A DNA stretch of 64,000 nt. Origin: Bradyrhizobium tropiciagri (GTDB lineage Bacteria; Pseudomonadota; Alphaproteobacteria; Rhizobiales; Xanthobacteraceae). This document shows positions 36,393 through 44,554 of the stretch, in pieces. Under the pieces are notes generated by a model. It made no database searches, was not told the DNA's origin, and was given only the letters and a program-made list of their open reading frames with translations. The DNA lies in NCBI RefSeq assembly GCF_018130505.1, contig NZ_JAFCKH010000008.1:357161-421160 (forward strand), given 5' to 3'. Each line of letters begins with the position of its first letter. Position 1 is the first letter of the stretch. The position numbers were made by a program, and so were the translations under genes.

Positions 36393-37138
36393 GCGCGGCA
36401 GCGACAGCAACTCCCCTGCTCGCTGTGCGCGGGCTGCGCGCGGCCTATGGCAAGATCGAGGCGCTGAAGGGCATCGATATCGAGATCAATGCCGGCGAGA
36501 TCGTCGCGCTGATCGGAGCCAACGGCGCCGGCAAGTCGACGCTGATGATGACGATCTTCGGCAAGCCGCGCGCCCGCGCCGGCAGAATCGAATTCGACGG
36601 CCACGACATCACCGGCGTGCCGACGCATGAGATCGCGCGGCTGCGCATCGCGCAATCGCCCGAGGGACGGCGGATCTTCCCGCGCATGAGCGTGGCGGAA
36701 AACCTGCAGATGGGCGCCGATGCGACCGACTGCAGCGAGGCCGAGCGCGCCGCCGGGCTGGAACGCGTCTACACCCTGTTCCCGCGGCTGAAGGAGCGTA
36801 TCGCGCAACGCGGCGGCACGTTGTCCGGCGGCGAGCAGCAGATGCTGGCGATCGGCCGCGCGTTGATGAGCCGGCCGCGCCTGTTGATGCTGGACGAGCC
36901 TTCGCTCGGCCTGGCACCGCTGATCGCGCGGCAGATCTTCGACGCCATCCGCACGCTGAACCGGCAGGACGGCCTCACCGTGCTGATCGTGGAGCAGAAC
37001 GCCAACCATGCGCTCAAGCTCGCCCATCGCGGCTACGTCATGGTCAACGGCCTGATCACGCTGGCCGGAACCGGCGCCGAATTGCTGCAGCGCCCTGAAA
37101 TCCGCGCCGCCTATCTGGAAGGCGGCCGCCGCGGCTAG
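36389..37138 (+). CDS. livF: ABC ATP-binding protein
   Basis: 249 residues from a GTG at 36389 that overlaps the livG stop. Walker A is GANGAGKST, the signature is TLSGGEQQMLAIGRAL, Walker B is LLMLDEPSLGLAP, and the end has EIRAAYLEGG. The open frame extends further upstream, but that part is a shadow of livG. Confidence 0.92.
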   Translation: MSAAATATPLLAVRGLRAAYGKIEALKGIDIEINAGEIVALIGANGAGKSTLMMTIFGKPRARAGRIEFDGHDITGVPTHEIARLRIAQSPEGRRIFPRMSVAENLQMGADATDCSEAERAAGLERVYTLFPRLKERIAQRGGTLSGGEQQMLAIGRALMSRPRLLMLDEPSLGLAPLIARQIFDAIRTLNRQDGLTVLIVEQNANHALKLAHRGYVMVNGLITLAGTGAELLQRPEIRAAYLEGGRRG

Positions 37139-37304
37139 CGGCACGTCGCACAGGCGGCCCTGCAGCAAGATGCTGCAGGCGCAGCGCGGTTTTGCCTGAA
37201 AATTGCCGGTGACTTCGCCGGGAAATCAGCCGACAATACCCGTGGTTAGAGGGTCCGGTGCGCCCGGACCTCCCGCAAGAGGCAACGACCACGAGGGACG
37301 TCTC

Positions 37305-38423
37305 ATGAAATCATTGAATCTCATCGGCCTGGCATTGGGCGCTACGTTCGCATTGTCGGCGAGCGCATACGCGCAAGACATCACCATCGCAGTGGCAGGC
37401 CCGATGACGGGCTCCGAATCCGCGTTCGGCCGGCAGATGAAGAACGGCGCCGAGCAGGCCGTTGCCGACATCAACGCCGCCGGCGGCGTGCTGGGCAAGA
37501 AGCTCGCGCTCGAGACCGACGACGATGCCTGCGATCCGAAGCAGGCGCGCTCGATCGCCGAGAAGATCGGTTCTTCGAAGATCCCGTTCGTGGCCGGCCA
37601 CTTCTGCTCGTCGTCCTCGATCCCCGCCTCTGAAGCCTATGCGGACGCCAACGTCCTGCAGATCACGCCGGCCTCGACCAACCCGCTGTTCACCGAGCGC
37701 AAGCTCTGGAACGTGGCGCGCGTCTGCGGCCGCGACGACCAGCAGGGCATCGTCGCCGCCGAGTTCATCATGAAGAACTACAAGGGCAAGAACGTCGCGA
37801 TCCTGAACGACAAGACCACCTACGGAAAAGGCCTCGCCGACGAGACCAAGAAGGCGCTGAACAAGGCCGGCTTCCAGGAGAAGATGTTCGAGTCCTACAA
37901 CAAGGGCGACAAGGACTTCAATTCGATCGTCTCGCGCCTGAAGCGCGACAACATCGATCTCGTCTATGTCGGCGGCTACCATCAGGAAGCCGGCCTGATC
38001 CTGCGCCAGATGCGCGACCAGGGCCTGCAGACCGTGCTGATGGCGGGCGACGCCATGAACGACAAGGAGTTCGCCTCGATCACCGGCCCGGCCGCCGAAG
38101 GCACGCTGTTCACCTTCGGCCCCGACCCGCGCAACAAGCCGACCGCGAAGGCGATCGTCGAGAAGTTCAAGGCCAAGAACATCGACCCCGAAGGCTACAC
38201 GCTCTACACCTACGCCGCGATGCAGGTCTGGACCCAGGCCGTCGCCAAGACCGGCTCGACCGACGCCAAGAAGGTGATGGCCACCATCAAGGGCGGCGAG
38301 TGGGACACCGTGCTCGGCAAGCTCGCCTTCGACGCCAAGGGCGACATCAAGGTGATCGACTACGTCGTCTACAAGTGGGACGCCAAGGGCAATTACACCG
38401 AGATCAATCCGAAGGGTTCTTGA
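37305..38423 (+). CDS. livK: Branched-chain amino acid-type periplasmic binding protein
   Basis: 372 residues with a signal peptide (cleavage near ASAYA-QD, about residue 23) and the LivK/Peripla_BP_6 fold: IAVAGPMTGSESAFGRQMKN, CSSSSIPASEAYADANV, SYNKGDKDFNSIVSRLKRDN. It delivers the ligand to LivHM. A GAGGGACG ribosome binding site precedes the ATG at 37305. It is 166 bases downstream of livF and may have its own promoter to allow excess production. A strong terminator follows. Confidence 0.92.
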   Translation: MKSLNLIGLALGATFALSASAYAQDITIAVAGPMTGSESAFGRQMKNGAEQAVADINAAGGVLGKKLALETDDDACDPKQARSIAEKIGSSKIPFVAGHFCSSSSIPASEAYADANVLQITPASTNPLFTERKLWNVARVCGRDDQQGIVAAEFIMKNYKGKNVAILNDKTTYGKGLADETKKALNKAGFQEKMFESYNKGDKDFNSIVSRLKRDNIDLVYVGGYHQEAGLILRQMRDQGLQTVLMAGDAMNDKEFASITGPAAEGTLFTFGPDPRNKPTAKAIVEKFKAKNIDPEGYTLYTYAAMQVWTQAVAKTGSTDAKKVMATIKGGEWDTVLGKLAFDAKGDIKVIDYVVYKWDAKGNYTEINPKGS

Positions 38424-38460
38424 GACCTCTCGCCTCTGATCTGAATCAGAACGCGCGCAA

Positions 38461-38490
38461 ACGCCCCGGTCCGCCGGGGCGTTTTTCTTT
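38461..38490 (+). terminator. Rho-independent terminator after livK
   Basis: ACGCCCCGG, a short TCCG loop, CCGGGGCGT and then TTTTCTTT. A textbook intrinsic terminator closing the liv operon. Confidence 0.95.
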
Positions 38491-38542
38491 GCCGCCGCGG
38501 CTGCTATATCGGAGCGATCGGATACAGCGCGCGGAGCGCATC

Positions 38543-39538
38543 TTGAAGAACCTCCTCACCGACATTGCCGGCGTCAGCGTCGGCCACGCCGACGACGCCG
38601 CGATCGCCTCTGGCGTCACCGCCATCCTGTTCGACAAGCCGGCGGTGGCCTCGATCGACGTCCGCGGCGGCGGCCCAGGCATCCGCGAGGACTCGCTGCT
38701 GACGCCGCACAATGTGGTCGAGGCGATCGACGCCATCACGCTGTCCGGCGGCTCCGCGCTCGGGCTCGATGCCGCCGGCGGCGTGCAGGCCTGGCTCGCC
38801 GAGCGCGGCCGCGGCTTCCGCATCCGCGACGCGGTGGTGCCGATTGTGCCCGGCGCGATCTGCTTCGATCTGCTCAACGGCGGCAACAAGGCCTGGGGCC
38901 GCTTCCCGCCCTATCGCGACCTTGGCTACGCGGCGGCGAACGCGACCTCAGGCGATTTCCGCCTCGGCAGCGTCGGCGCCGGCATGGGCGCGACCACGGC
39001 TAATCTGAAGGGCGGCCTCGGCTCGGCATCGGCGAAGACCGACGACGGCGTTGCGGTCGCCGCACTCGCGGTGGTGAACTCGGTCGGCGCCGTCACCATC
39101 GGCACCGGCCCATGGTTCTGGGCCGCGCCGTTCGAGGCCGACGCCGAGTTCGGCGGCCGCGGCCTGCCGCCGTCGTTCACGCCGGACATGCTGGCGATGC
39201 GGCTGAAGGGCGGCGCCGAGGCGACCGCCGCGGAGAACACTACGCTGGTCGTGGTCGTCACCGACGCCCAACTGACAAAACCGCAGGCCAAGCGTCTGGC
39301 GATGATCGCCCAGACCGGCATGGCGCGCGCGATCTACCCGGTGCACGCCCCGCTCGACGGCGACGTGGTGTTCGCCGCCGCGACCGGCGCCAAGCCGGTC
39401 GACCCGCTGTTCGGATTGACGAAGCTCGGCGGGCTTGCGGCGAACACGGTGGCGCGCGCGATCGCGCGCGGGGTGTATGCGGCGACGCCGTTGCCCTTCC
39501 CCGGCGCGCTGCCGAGCTGGCAGGAGCGGTTTGGGTAA
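38543..39538 (+). CDS. P1 family peptidase (DmpA/NylC-like N-terminal nucleophile hydrolase)
   Basis: 331 residues from a TTG at 38543 with GGAG seven bases upstream. The family self-cleaves to create a new N-terminal nucleophile. Motifs: ITLSGGSALGLDAAGGVQ and LGSVGAGMGATTANLKGGLG precede AAENTTLVVVVTDA, in which Asn232-Thr233 is the likely cleavage point and Thr the nucleophile, as in NylC-type members rather than the Ser of DmpA. Substrates range from beta-aminopeptides to nylon oligomers; here unknown. Confidence 0.82.
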   Translation: MKNLLTDIAGVSVGHADDAAIASGVTAILFDKPAVASIDVRGGGPGIREDSLLTPHNVVEAIDAITLSGGSALGLDAAGGVQAWLAERGRGFRIRDAVVPIVPGAICFDLLNGGNKAWGRFPPYRDLGYAAANATSGDFRLGSVGAGMGATTANLKGGLGSASAKTDDGVAVAALAVVNSVGAVTIGTGPWFWAAPFEADAEFGGRGLPPSFTPDMLAMRLKGGAEATAAENTTLVVVVTDAQLTKPQAKRLAMIAQTGMARAIYPVHAPLDGDVVFAAATGAKPVDPLFGLTKLGGLAANTVARAIARGVYAATPLPFPGALPSWQERFG

Positions 39539-39583
39539 CTGATTTTGAGGTCGGATTGCGATCGCAGCCGCGACGGCAGTGCG

Positions 39584-39745
39584 CTCCCTCGCCCCGTTCT
39601 TACGGGGTCGAGACGAGCGAAGCTCGCTCTTAGAGGGTTGGGGTGAGGGGCTGCCTCCGCATCAACAGTGACTCAAGAGTCCCTCACCCGGAACGCATCT
39701 GACGATGCGTTCCGGCCTCTCCCCGCAGGCGGGGCGAGGCGAAGC
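39584..39745. repeat. Dispersed intergenic repeat, copy 1
   Basis: About 160 bases starting CTCCCTCGCCCCG and containing AGGGTTGGGGTGAGGGGCTG, CCCTCACCCGGAACGCATC and CCTCTCCCCGCAGGCGGGGC. A very similar block lies at 50095-50244. Copy 1 has an insertion (ACGAGCGAAGCTCGCTCTTA) near its left end. Confidence 0.85.
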
Positions 39746-39771
39746 GCGCGCGGTCAGACCATCTCAGCACT

Positions 39772-40557
39772 TTACGCGCTGACCGACACCGATGCGCTTG
39801 CCTGCGCGGAGATTGCCTGCGACTGGCGCTGGATCAGCTGCTCGATGAAATTGTACGACGAGGTCGCGTTGCTGCTGGCCGAGGCCGCCGCCGGCGTCGT
39901 CATCGACACCTTGGAGCCGTCGGCATAGGTCGTCGTGGTCGTGGTCGAGCCGTCGCTGTTGGTCACCGAGGTCGAGTTCGCGCCGTCGAGCGCCTGCATC
40001 AGCGGATCGGAGCCGGAACTGCCGCCGGAGCCGTCAGCCGATCCGCTCGCCATGTGATGGTGATGATGGCCGCCGCCCTTGTGCCCCTGCAGCGCCTGCG
40101 ACATCTCGTCGAGGCTAACGCTGCCGTCGCCATTGGCGTCGAGCTTTCCGAACACATCGTCGGCCTGCGCGACATTGGTGCCGCCGGCGCCGAGTGCGCT
40201 CTCGAATTCGGACTGGGTGATCTTGCCGTCGCCGTCGGCGTCGATCTGGGAGAACAGGTCCTTCAGCGCGTCCGAGCGGCTGGTCGGGGTCGTGCTGGCC
40301 GAACCCGACGCCTGCGACTGGCTTTGCGCTGACAGCAGCGCGCTCATCGTCTCCGGCGAGATCTGTGCGAAGCCGCTGCCCGACCCGACGCTGGTGCTGG
40401 TGCCGGCCGAGGTCGAAGTGGCCGCCGAGGGATCGAACAGGCCGGTCCCCTGGGTCGTGCCGGTCGTTTGCGTCTTCGCCGCCGAAGACGACTTCGACGA
40501 CATCAGCGAGCTCAGCAGGTCAATCGCCGACGAGGCGGCGCCGAGGGCAAACAACAT
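39772..40557 (-). CDS. EF-hand protein with a His-rich linker
   Basis: 261 residues. The N-terminal 110 residues are Ser/Thr/Ala-rich and low complexity. Two EF-hands follow: DADGDGKITQSEFE (about 120) and DANGDGSVSLDEMS (about 155), each with the right acidic spacing for calcium. Then GHKGGGHHHHH, and a Ser/Thr-rich tail with a block of six Thr. No clear signal peptide. TGGAG eight bases upstream supports the ATG at 40557. Related EF-hand proteins are common in Bradyrhizobium; function unknown. Confidence 0.8.
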   Translation of the reverse strand: MLFALGAASSAIDLLSSLMSSKSSSAAKTQTTGTTQGTGLFDPSAATSTSAGTSTSVGSGSGFAQISPETMSALLSAQSQSQASGSASTTPTSRSDALKDLFSQIDADGDGKITQSEFESALGAGGTNVAQADDVFGKLDANGDGSVSLDEMSQALQGHKGGGHHHHHMASGSADGSGGSSGSDPLMQALDGANSTSVTNSDGSTTTTTTYADGSKVSMTTPAAASASSNATSSYNFIEQLIQRQSQAISAQASASVSVSA

Positions 40558-40808
40558 GGCAATACTCCAGACAACGCCGCGCACGGCGGCTCAATGCTGC
40601 CGACGTTCCAGCAAGCGCCATGCCATGCGAAAAACCCAATGAAATTGCGGTTTCCGGCGTCGATCCAGGTTCCGCGTACCCGGCAAGAGCTGCCGCCGCG
40701 GCAGATTTTTCCGCTTCCAGCAGCGCCTGCGCCCGGATTGCCCGCCGCGCGTCTGCATGTTAGGCGGAAACCACCCGTCGCTCCCGCAAGACTTTCGGAA
40801 CAGCGCTT

Positions 40809-41510
40809 ATGACTGCGTCATTCACCCCGCGTCCCCTCGTCATCGCTCCGTCGATCCTGGCGTCGGATTTCTCCAAGCTCGGCGAGGAGGTCCGTGCCGT
40901 CGACCAGGCCGGCGCCGACTGGATCCACCTCGACGTGATGGACGGACATTTTGTTCCCAACATCTCGTATGGCCCCGACGTCATCAAGGCGATGCGGCCG
41001 CACACCAGGAAGATCTTCGACGCGCATCTGATGATCTCGCCCTGCGACCCCTATCTGGAGGCCTTCGCCAAGGCCGGCTGCGACCACATCACCGTGCATG
41101 CCGAGGCCGGGCCGCATTTGCACCGCTCGCTGCAGGCGATCCGCGCGCTCGGCAAGAAGGCCGGCGTCTCGATCAATCCGGCAACGCCGGCGAGCGCGAT
41201 CGAATATGTGCTCGATTTGATTGATCTCGTGCTCGTCATGTCGGTCAATCCCGGCTTCGGCGGCCAGGCCTTCATCCGCTCGGCGATCGGCAAGATCAGT
41301 GACATCAGGGCGATGACCGCGGGCCGCCCGATCGACATCGAGGTCGACGGCGGCGTCGCGCCCGACGTCGCGGGCGAGCTCGCCGCTGCCGGCGCTAACG
41401 CCTTCGTGGCGGGCTCGGCGGTATTCAAGGGCGGAACGCTGGACGCCTACAAGACCAACATCTCCGCGATACGCAATGCGGCGGCACAGGCGCGCGGAGA
41501 GGCAATCTGA
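40809..41510 (+). CDS. rpe: Ribulose-phosphate 3-epimerase
   Basis: 233-residue TIM barrel. [37 protein letters not shown], and [13 protein letters not shown] contain the metal and catalytic residues. It interconverts ribulose 5-phosphate and xylulose 5-phosphate in the pentose phosphate and Calvin cycles. Stands alone; no cbb genes are next to it. Confidence 0.95.
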   Translation: MTASFTPRPLVIAPSILASDFSKLGEEVRAVDQAGADWIHLDVMDGHFVPNISYGPDVIKAMRPHTRKIFDAHLMISPCDPYLEAFAKAGCDHITVHAEAGPHLHRSLQAIRALGKKAGVSINPATPASAIEYVLDLIDLVLVMSVNPGFGGQAFIRSAIGKISDIRAMTAGRPIDIEVDGGVAPDVAGELAAAGANAFVAGSAVFKGGTLDAYKTNISAIRNAAAQARGEAI

Positions 41511-41685
41511 TCGTCATGCGATGACAAAGGTGCGCGCCGTGCCTGCAAGTGCGGCGCACACTCTGCTGCTGCTTTGCCACATGCACAACATTTCTGCGGG
41601 GCCGCCGCGTCATCGGGGCTTCACAGACTCGGCCATTCCGATGCACAAATCTCCCTAAGAAATAAATTTCGGGGAGGCACGCATC
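41511..41685. other. Intergenic region after rpe
   Basis: About 175 bases. GTGCGCGCCG and CGGCGCACAC near 41530-41561 form an imperfect hairpin that could terminate rpe. No other feature was recognised. Confidence 0.35.
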
Positions 41686-41820
41686 ATGACGCTGATCGCT
41701 GTCTGCACTGTCGTCGCTCTGTGGTTTGGGCTGAATGCCGCCGTGGTTGCACGGCGCTGCTATGTCACGCGGCTGCCGGTCCGCGTGCGGGTCAACTACA
41801 TCCTTCCGCGCCGGGCATAA
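41686..41820 (+). CDS. 44-residue single-pass membrane peptide
   Basis: ATG at 41686 with GGGGAGG nine bases upstream. The peptide opens with a hydrophobic helix (TLIAVCTVVALWFGLNAAVV) and continues with a basic tail (ARRCYVTRLPVRVRVNYILP, then RRA). Size and layout are those of small inner-membrane proteins with cytosolic basic tails. No family recognised. Convergent with the kinase-USP gene. Confidence 0.6.
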   Translation: MTLIAVCTVVALWFGLNAAVVARRCYVTRLPVRVRVNYILPRRA

Positions 41821-41848
41821 TCACGGCCGACCGCGAGGAACCGAACCA

Positions 41849-43318
41849 TCAGAACATTCCCGGCGGCGTGACGGCTGACGCATCGTCTTGTTCCGCAGTT
41901 CCCTCACTCTCGTCCTGCACCGTCAGCCGTGACGGCCGCACCACGGTGACCGTGCACGGCGCTTCGGACGCGACCTTGGCGGAGACGCTGCCGAGCAGCG
42001 CCCGCATCATCGAGTTCTGCCGCGCACCGATGATGATGTGATCGACCAGATTGACCGCGGCGAATTCCAGCAGCGCGGCCGCGGGATCGATCGCCTCCAG
42101 CACATGCACGGTCAGCCTGTTGTCTTCGAGGCGGAACGGCCGCGCCCAGTGCTGAAGCGCCACCAGGCGGTCGACATGCTTGTTCTGGCCCTGCTCGTCG
42201 AGGGTGCGGTCGATCGCCAGGCGATTGAGCTTCAACACGTTCACGCAGGCGAGCCGCGCCGACGGCGAGGTCGACATCACGCGCTCGGCGGTGACGCGGA
42301 TGGCCTCGTCCAGCGCATCGGAACCTTCGGCGATGTCGAGCGCAACCATGACGATCGGGCTCGAGGCGAGCTGGGCCGCGACATCGGATTTCGGCTGCGG
42401 CTGCACCGCGCCGAGATTGAAGCGGCGGCGCCAGACCGTTGCGATCGAATCGCGCGTGAGTCGCCGCGACCGCGCGGTGAGCTTGACCTGGTCCGGATGC
42501 GCGAGATCGAAGGCGAGTTGTGCCGCGGTCGGATAGCGCGCGGCGGGATCGATCTCCAGGCAACGCAGCACGATCTCCTGCAGCCAGAGCGGATAGTCCT
42601 CCCTGAGGCAGCGCGGCGGATACGGATCGCGCCACAGCCGCCGGCGCATGCCGCGCAAGGTCTCGCTCTCGCCGAACGGCCGCTCGCCCGTGGTGAAGAA
42701 GTACAGCAGCACGCCGAGCGAAAACAGATCGCTGCGCGGATCGTCGCGCACCCCGAGAAGGCGTTCCGGCGCCATGTAGGGCGCAGTGCCGAACGGCAGG
42801 CGGAACTCCTCCTGCAGCAGGTCGGGCAGATGCTTGTGATGCGACAGGCCGAAGTCGATCAGCACCGCCTCGCCGTGACCGCGGAACATGACGCTGCTGG
42901 GCTTGATGTCGTGATGGATGACATTCTGCCGGTGCAGGCTTGCGAGCGCGGCGGCAACCTTGCCGGCAATGGCCCTCGCCTCGTCATACGGCAGCGGCAG
43001 CTCGCCGAGCCGCTTGTAGAGCGTCTGGCCGGGGATGCGCTCCATCACCACATAGGCCTGTCGCTCGAAGTCGCCGGTGCCGAAGCACGCTGGAACATGC
43101 GGCCCGGACAGCCGCGGCAGGATCATCTGCTCCATCTCGAAGCTGACGATCGCCGCCGGATCTTCGCCCTCGGACACCAGCGGCACCTTCATCAGCAGCG
43201 GAACATTGATGCCGGGATGCGTGACGGTCCACAGCGTCGCCATGCCACCGCGATGCACCTGTTCGCCGACGGTGAAGCCATCGATCTCCGCGCCCGGCTG
43301 CATCTTGAGCGCGGCCAT
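41849..43318 (-). CDS. Hanks-type Ser/Thr kinase fused to a universal stress protein domain
   Basis: 489 residues. Residues about 15-275 are a protein kinase domain: glycine loop GEQVHRGGMA, the ATP-binding Lys in LLMKVPL, catalytic loop VIHHDIKPSSVMF, LIDFGLS and APYMAPE. Residues about 335-465 are a UspA fold with IVMVALDIAEGSDALDEAIR and the nucleotide-binding end IIIGARQNSMMRALLGSVS and APCTVTVV. No membrane helix, so the protein is cytosolic. The phosphoesterase gene ends five bases upstream. The ATG at 43318 begins the kinase homology; the upstream frame is a shadow of the phosphoesterase. Confidence 0.9.
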   Translation of the reverse strand: MAALKMQPGAEIDGFTVGEQVHRGGMATLWTVTHPGINVPLLMKVPLVSEGEDPAAIVSFEMEQMILPRLSGPHVPACFGTGDFERQAYVVMERIPGQTLYKRLGELPLPYDEARAIAGKVAAALASLHRQNVIHHDIKPSSVMFRGHGEAVLIDFGLSHHKHLPDLLQEEFRLPFGTAPYMAPERLLGVRDDPRSDLFSLGVLLYFFTTGERPFGESETLRGMRRRLWRDPYPPRCLREDYPLWLQEIVLRCLEIDPAARYPTAAQLAFDLAHPDQVKLTARSRRLTRDSIATVWRRRFNLGAVQPQPKSDVAAQLASSPIVMVALDIAEGSDALDEAIRVTAERVMSTSPSARLACVNVLKLNRLAIDRTLDEQGQNKHVDRLVALQHWARPFRLEDNRLTVHVLEAIDPAAALLEFAAVNLVDHIIIGARQNSMMRALLGSVSAKVASEAPCTVTVVRPSRLTVQDESEGTAEQDDASAVTPPGMF

Positions 43319-43323
43319 TTGCG

Positions 43324-44070
43324 TCACCTGCCGATCAGCAGGCGATCGGCGAGCCAGTGCGGCAGGCCGTTCGCCCTGATCCGCGCCGCCGCGGTCTCCA
43401 TGTCGTAGGGCACGCGCAGATAGGTGATCTCGCGGCTGTCGGTGTCGAACATCGCGAACGACGCGGCCGGGTCGCCGTCGCGCGGCTGGCCGACCGAGCC
43501 GAGCACCGCGAGCCAGCGTCGCCCCGTCAGCAGTTGCACGGCGATGCCCGAGGTCGGAACGAAGCTTGTCATCTTCGCCGCCGAGGACATCGAATATAGG
43601 CCGGGCCGGTGGATGTGGCCGCAGAACGTGATCCGCAGCCCGGTTGCCATCATGCTGCGCGCGGCGTCGGCGGTGTCGCGGACATAGCGCCATCGCGCCG
43701 GGTCCGACGCTTCGGAGTGCACATAGAGACGATTGTCGTCGTCCCGTTGCAGCGGCAGGCCGGCGAGGAACGACTTCTGCTCTGCATTGAGCCGGCCGCG
43801 GGTCCAGTCGATCGCGGCCGTCGCATCGTCGTTCATGCTGTCGCTCGGCATGCCGATCGCATGGTCATGGTTGCCGCGCACCGCGAGCGCGCCATCGGCA
43901 ACGAGGTCCATCACCGTGTCGACCGCCCATTCCGGATCGGCGCCATAGCCGACGATGTCGCCGAGACAGACCAGCCGCTCGGCGCCACGCGCACGCGCGG
44001 CGTCGAGGCAGGCGGCGAAGGCCTGCCGGTTGGCGTGAATGTCCGCAAAGAGCGCGAGGCGCATCGTCAT
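43324..44070 (-). CDS. Metallophosphoesterase (calcineurin-like)
   Basis: 248 residues. All metal-binding motifs are present: LFADIHANRQ, CLGDIVGYG, AVRGNHDHAIG, ITFCGHIHRPG. This matches the YfcE/diadenosine-tetraphosphatase-like group that includes protein phosphatases. It is first in a two-gene unit with the kinase-USP fusion, so it could reverse the kinase's phosphorylation or act on a nucleotide. Start taken at 44070 (MTMRLALF); 44064 is possible. Confidence 0.87.
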   Translation of the reverse strand: MTMRLALFADIHANRQAFAACLDAARARGAERLVCLGDIVGYGADPEWAVDTVMDLVADGALAVRGNHDHAIGMPSDSMNDDATAAIDWTRGRLNAEQKSFLAGLPLQRDDDNRLYVHSEASDPARWRYVRDTADAARSMMATGLRITFCGHIHRPGLYSMSSAAKMTSFVPTSGIAVQLLTGRRWLAVLGSVGQPRDGDPAASFAMFDTDSREITYLRVPYDMETAAARIRANGLPHWLADRLLIGR

Positions 44071-44236
44071 CCGGCGGTGGTTGAGCAAGAGGACAAATCG
44101 ATCCCCACCGGCATCAAGCATGCGCCGCCCCCTGCCCGCAATTGCGCCGATGGCGGCATGGCGCGAATGGATGGAGCGTTGTGCGCTGCGGGTGCCGCCC
44201 CGGTGAGGGCACGAAGCGGCGCAGACTGTGGAAAAA

Positions 44237-44378
44237 AATAAAATCGGGAAAAAGTGGCAATTGCTGATGCCACGTGGAACCCAGCCTGTTAAGGATGGAA
44301 TCGTCGGGTTCACGCCCCGATTTTTATTAGGTCATAGGACAACTGACCCCGGGGCTTCACCGCTCCGGGGTTCTTTTC
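44237..44378 (+). ncRNA. Candidate structured small RNA
   Basis: The outer stem AATAAAATCGGG (44237-44248) pairs with CCCGATTTTTATT (44316-44328). It encloses two hairpins: GTGGCA/TGCCAC (44254-44273) and GTGGAACCC/GGGTTCAC (44274-44313). This makes a three-way junction, and a Rho-independent terminator follows at 44346-44377. The strand is set by the terminator. The only open frames across it have no ribosome binding site or homology. I do not recognise a known RNA family. A promoter was not identified. Confidence 0.45.
44346..44377 (+). terminator. Rho-independent terminator without an annotated gene
   Basis: ACCCCGG (44346-44352) and CCGGGGT (44365-44371) form a stem with a 12-nt loop, followed by TCTTTT. 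It ends a plus-strand transcript, yet no plus-strand protein gene lies upstream for more than 2.5 kb. Confidence 0.75.
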
Positions 44379-44554
44379 GTTCAGGGGTCCAGACAGCACA
44401 ACGCCGCCCGCTCGGAATGCATGCGGACGGCGTTGGCCCTAGCCCCAGGAAGGAGTGCAAAATCCTGATTGGTTAAGTTTGGCACAAACTGCATAGGGGC
44501 GCATGCCCCAAACAGGCTACGGAAAATCACGGGCGACCAGATCGCCGGCAGTGC

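Larger units (their letters stand above)
44071..44554. other. 484-base region without protein gene, hairpin-rich
   Basis: Left third (44071-44230) should hold the promoter of the phosphoesterase-kinase unit. The centre (44237-44378) is a candidate RNA gene described separately. The right part holds three further hairpins: AACGCCGcCCGC/GCGGaCGGCGTT (44400-44434), AGTTTG/CAAACT (44476-44490) and GGGGC/GCCCC (44496-44509). The last two are downstream of the TetR stop and may terminate it. Confidence 0.5.

Noticed and set aside
44228-44476. 82-residue plus-strand frame over the candidate RNA
   Set aside because: No ribosome binding site before its GTG, no homology, and it reads through the terminator hairpin.
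44480-44497. Sigma-54-like promoter (TGGCAC then TGCAT)
   Set aside because: The GG and GC elements are two bases too close, and the bases form a small palindrome (AGTTTG/CAAACT). No suitable downstream plus-strand gene exists.
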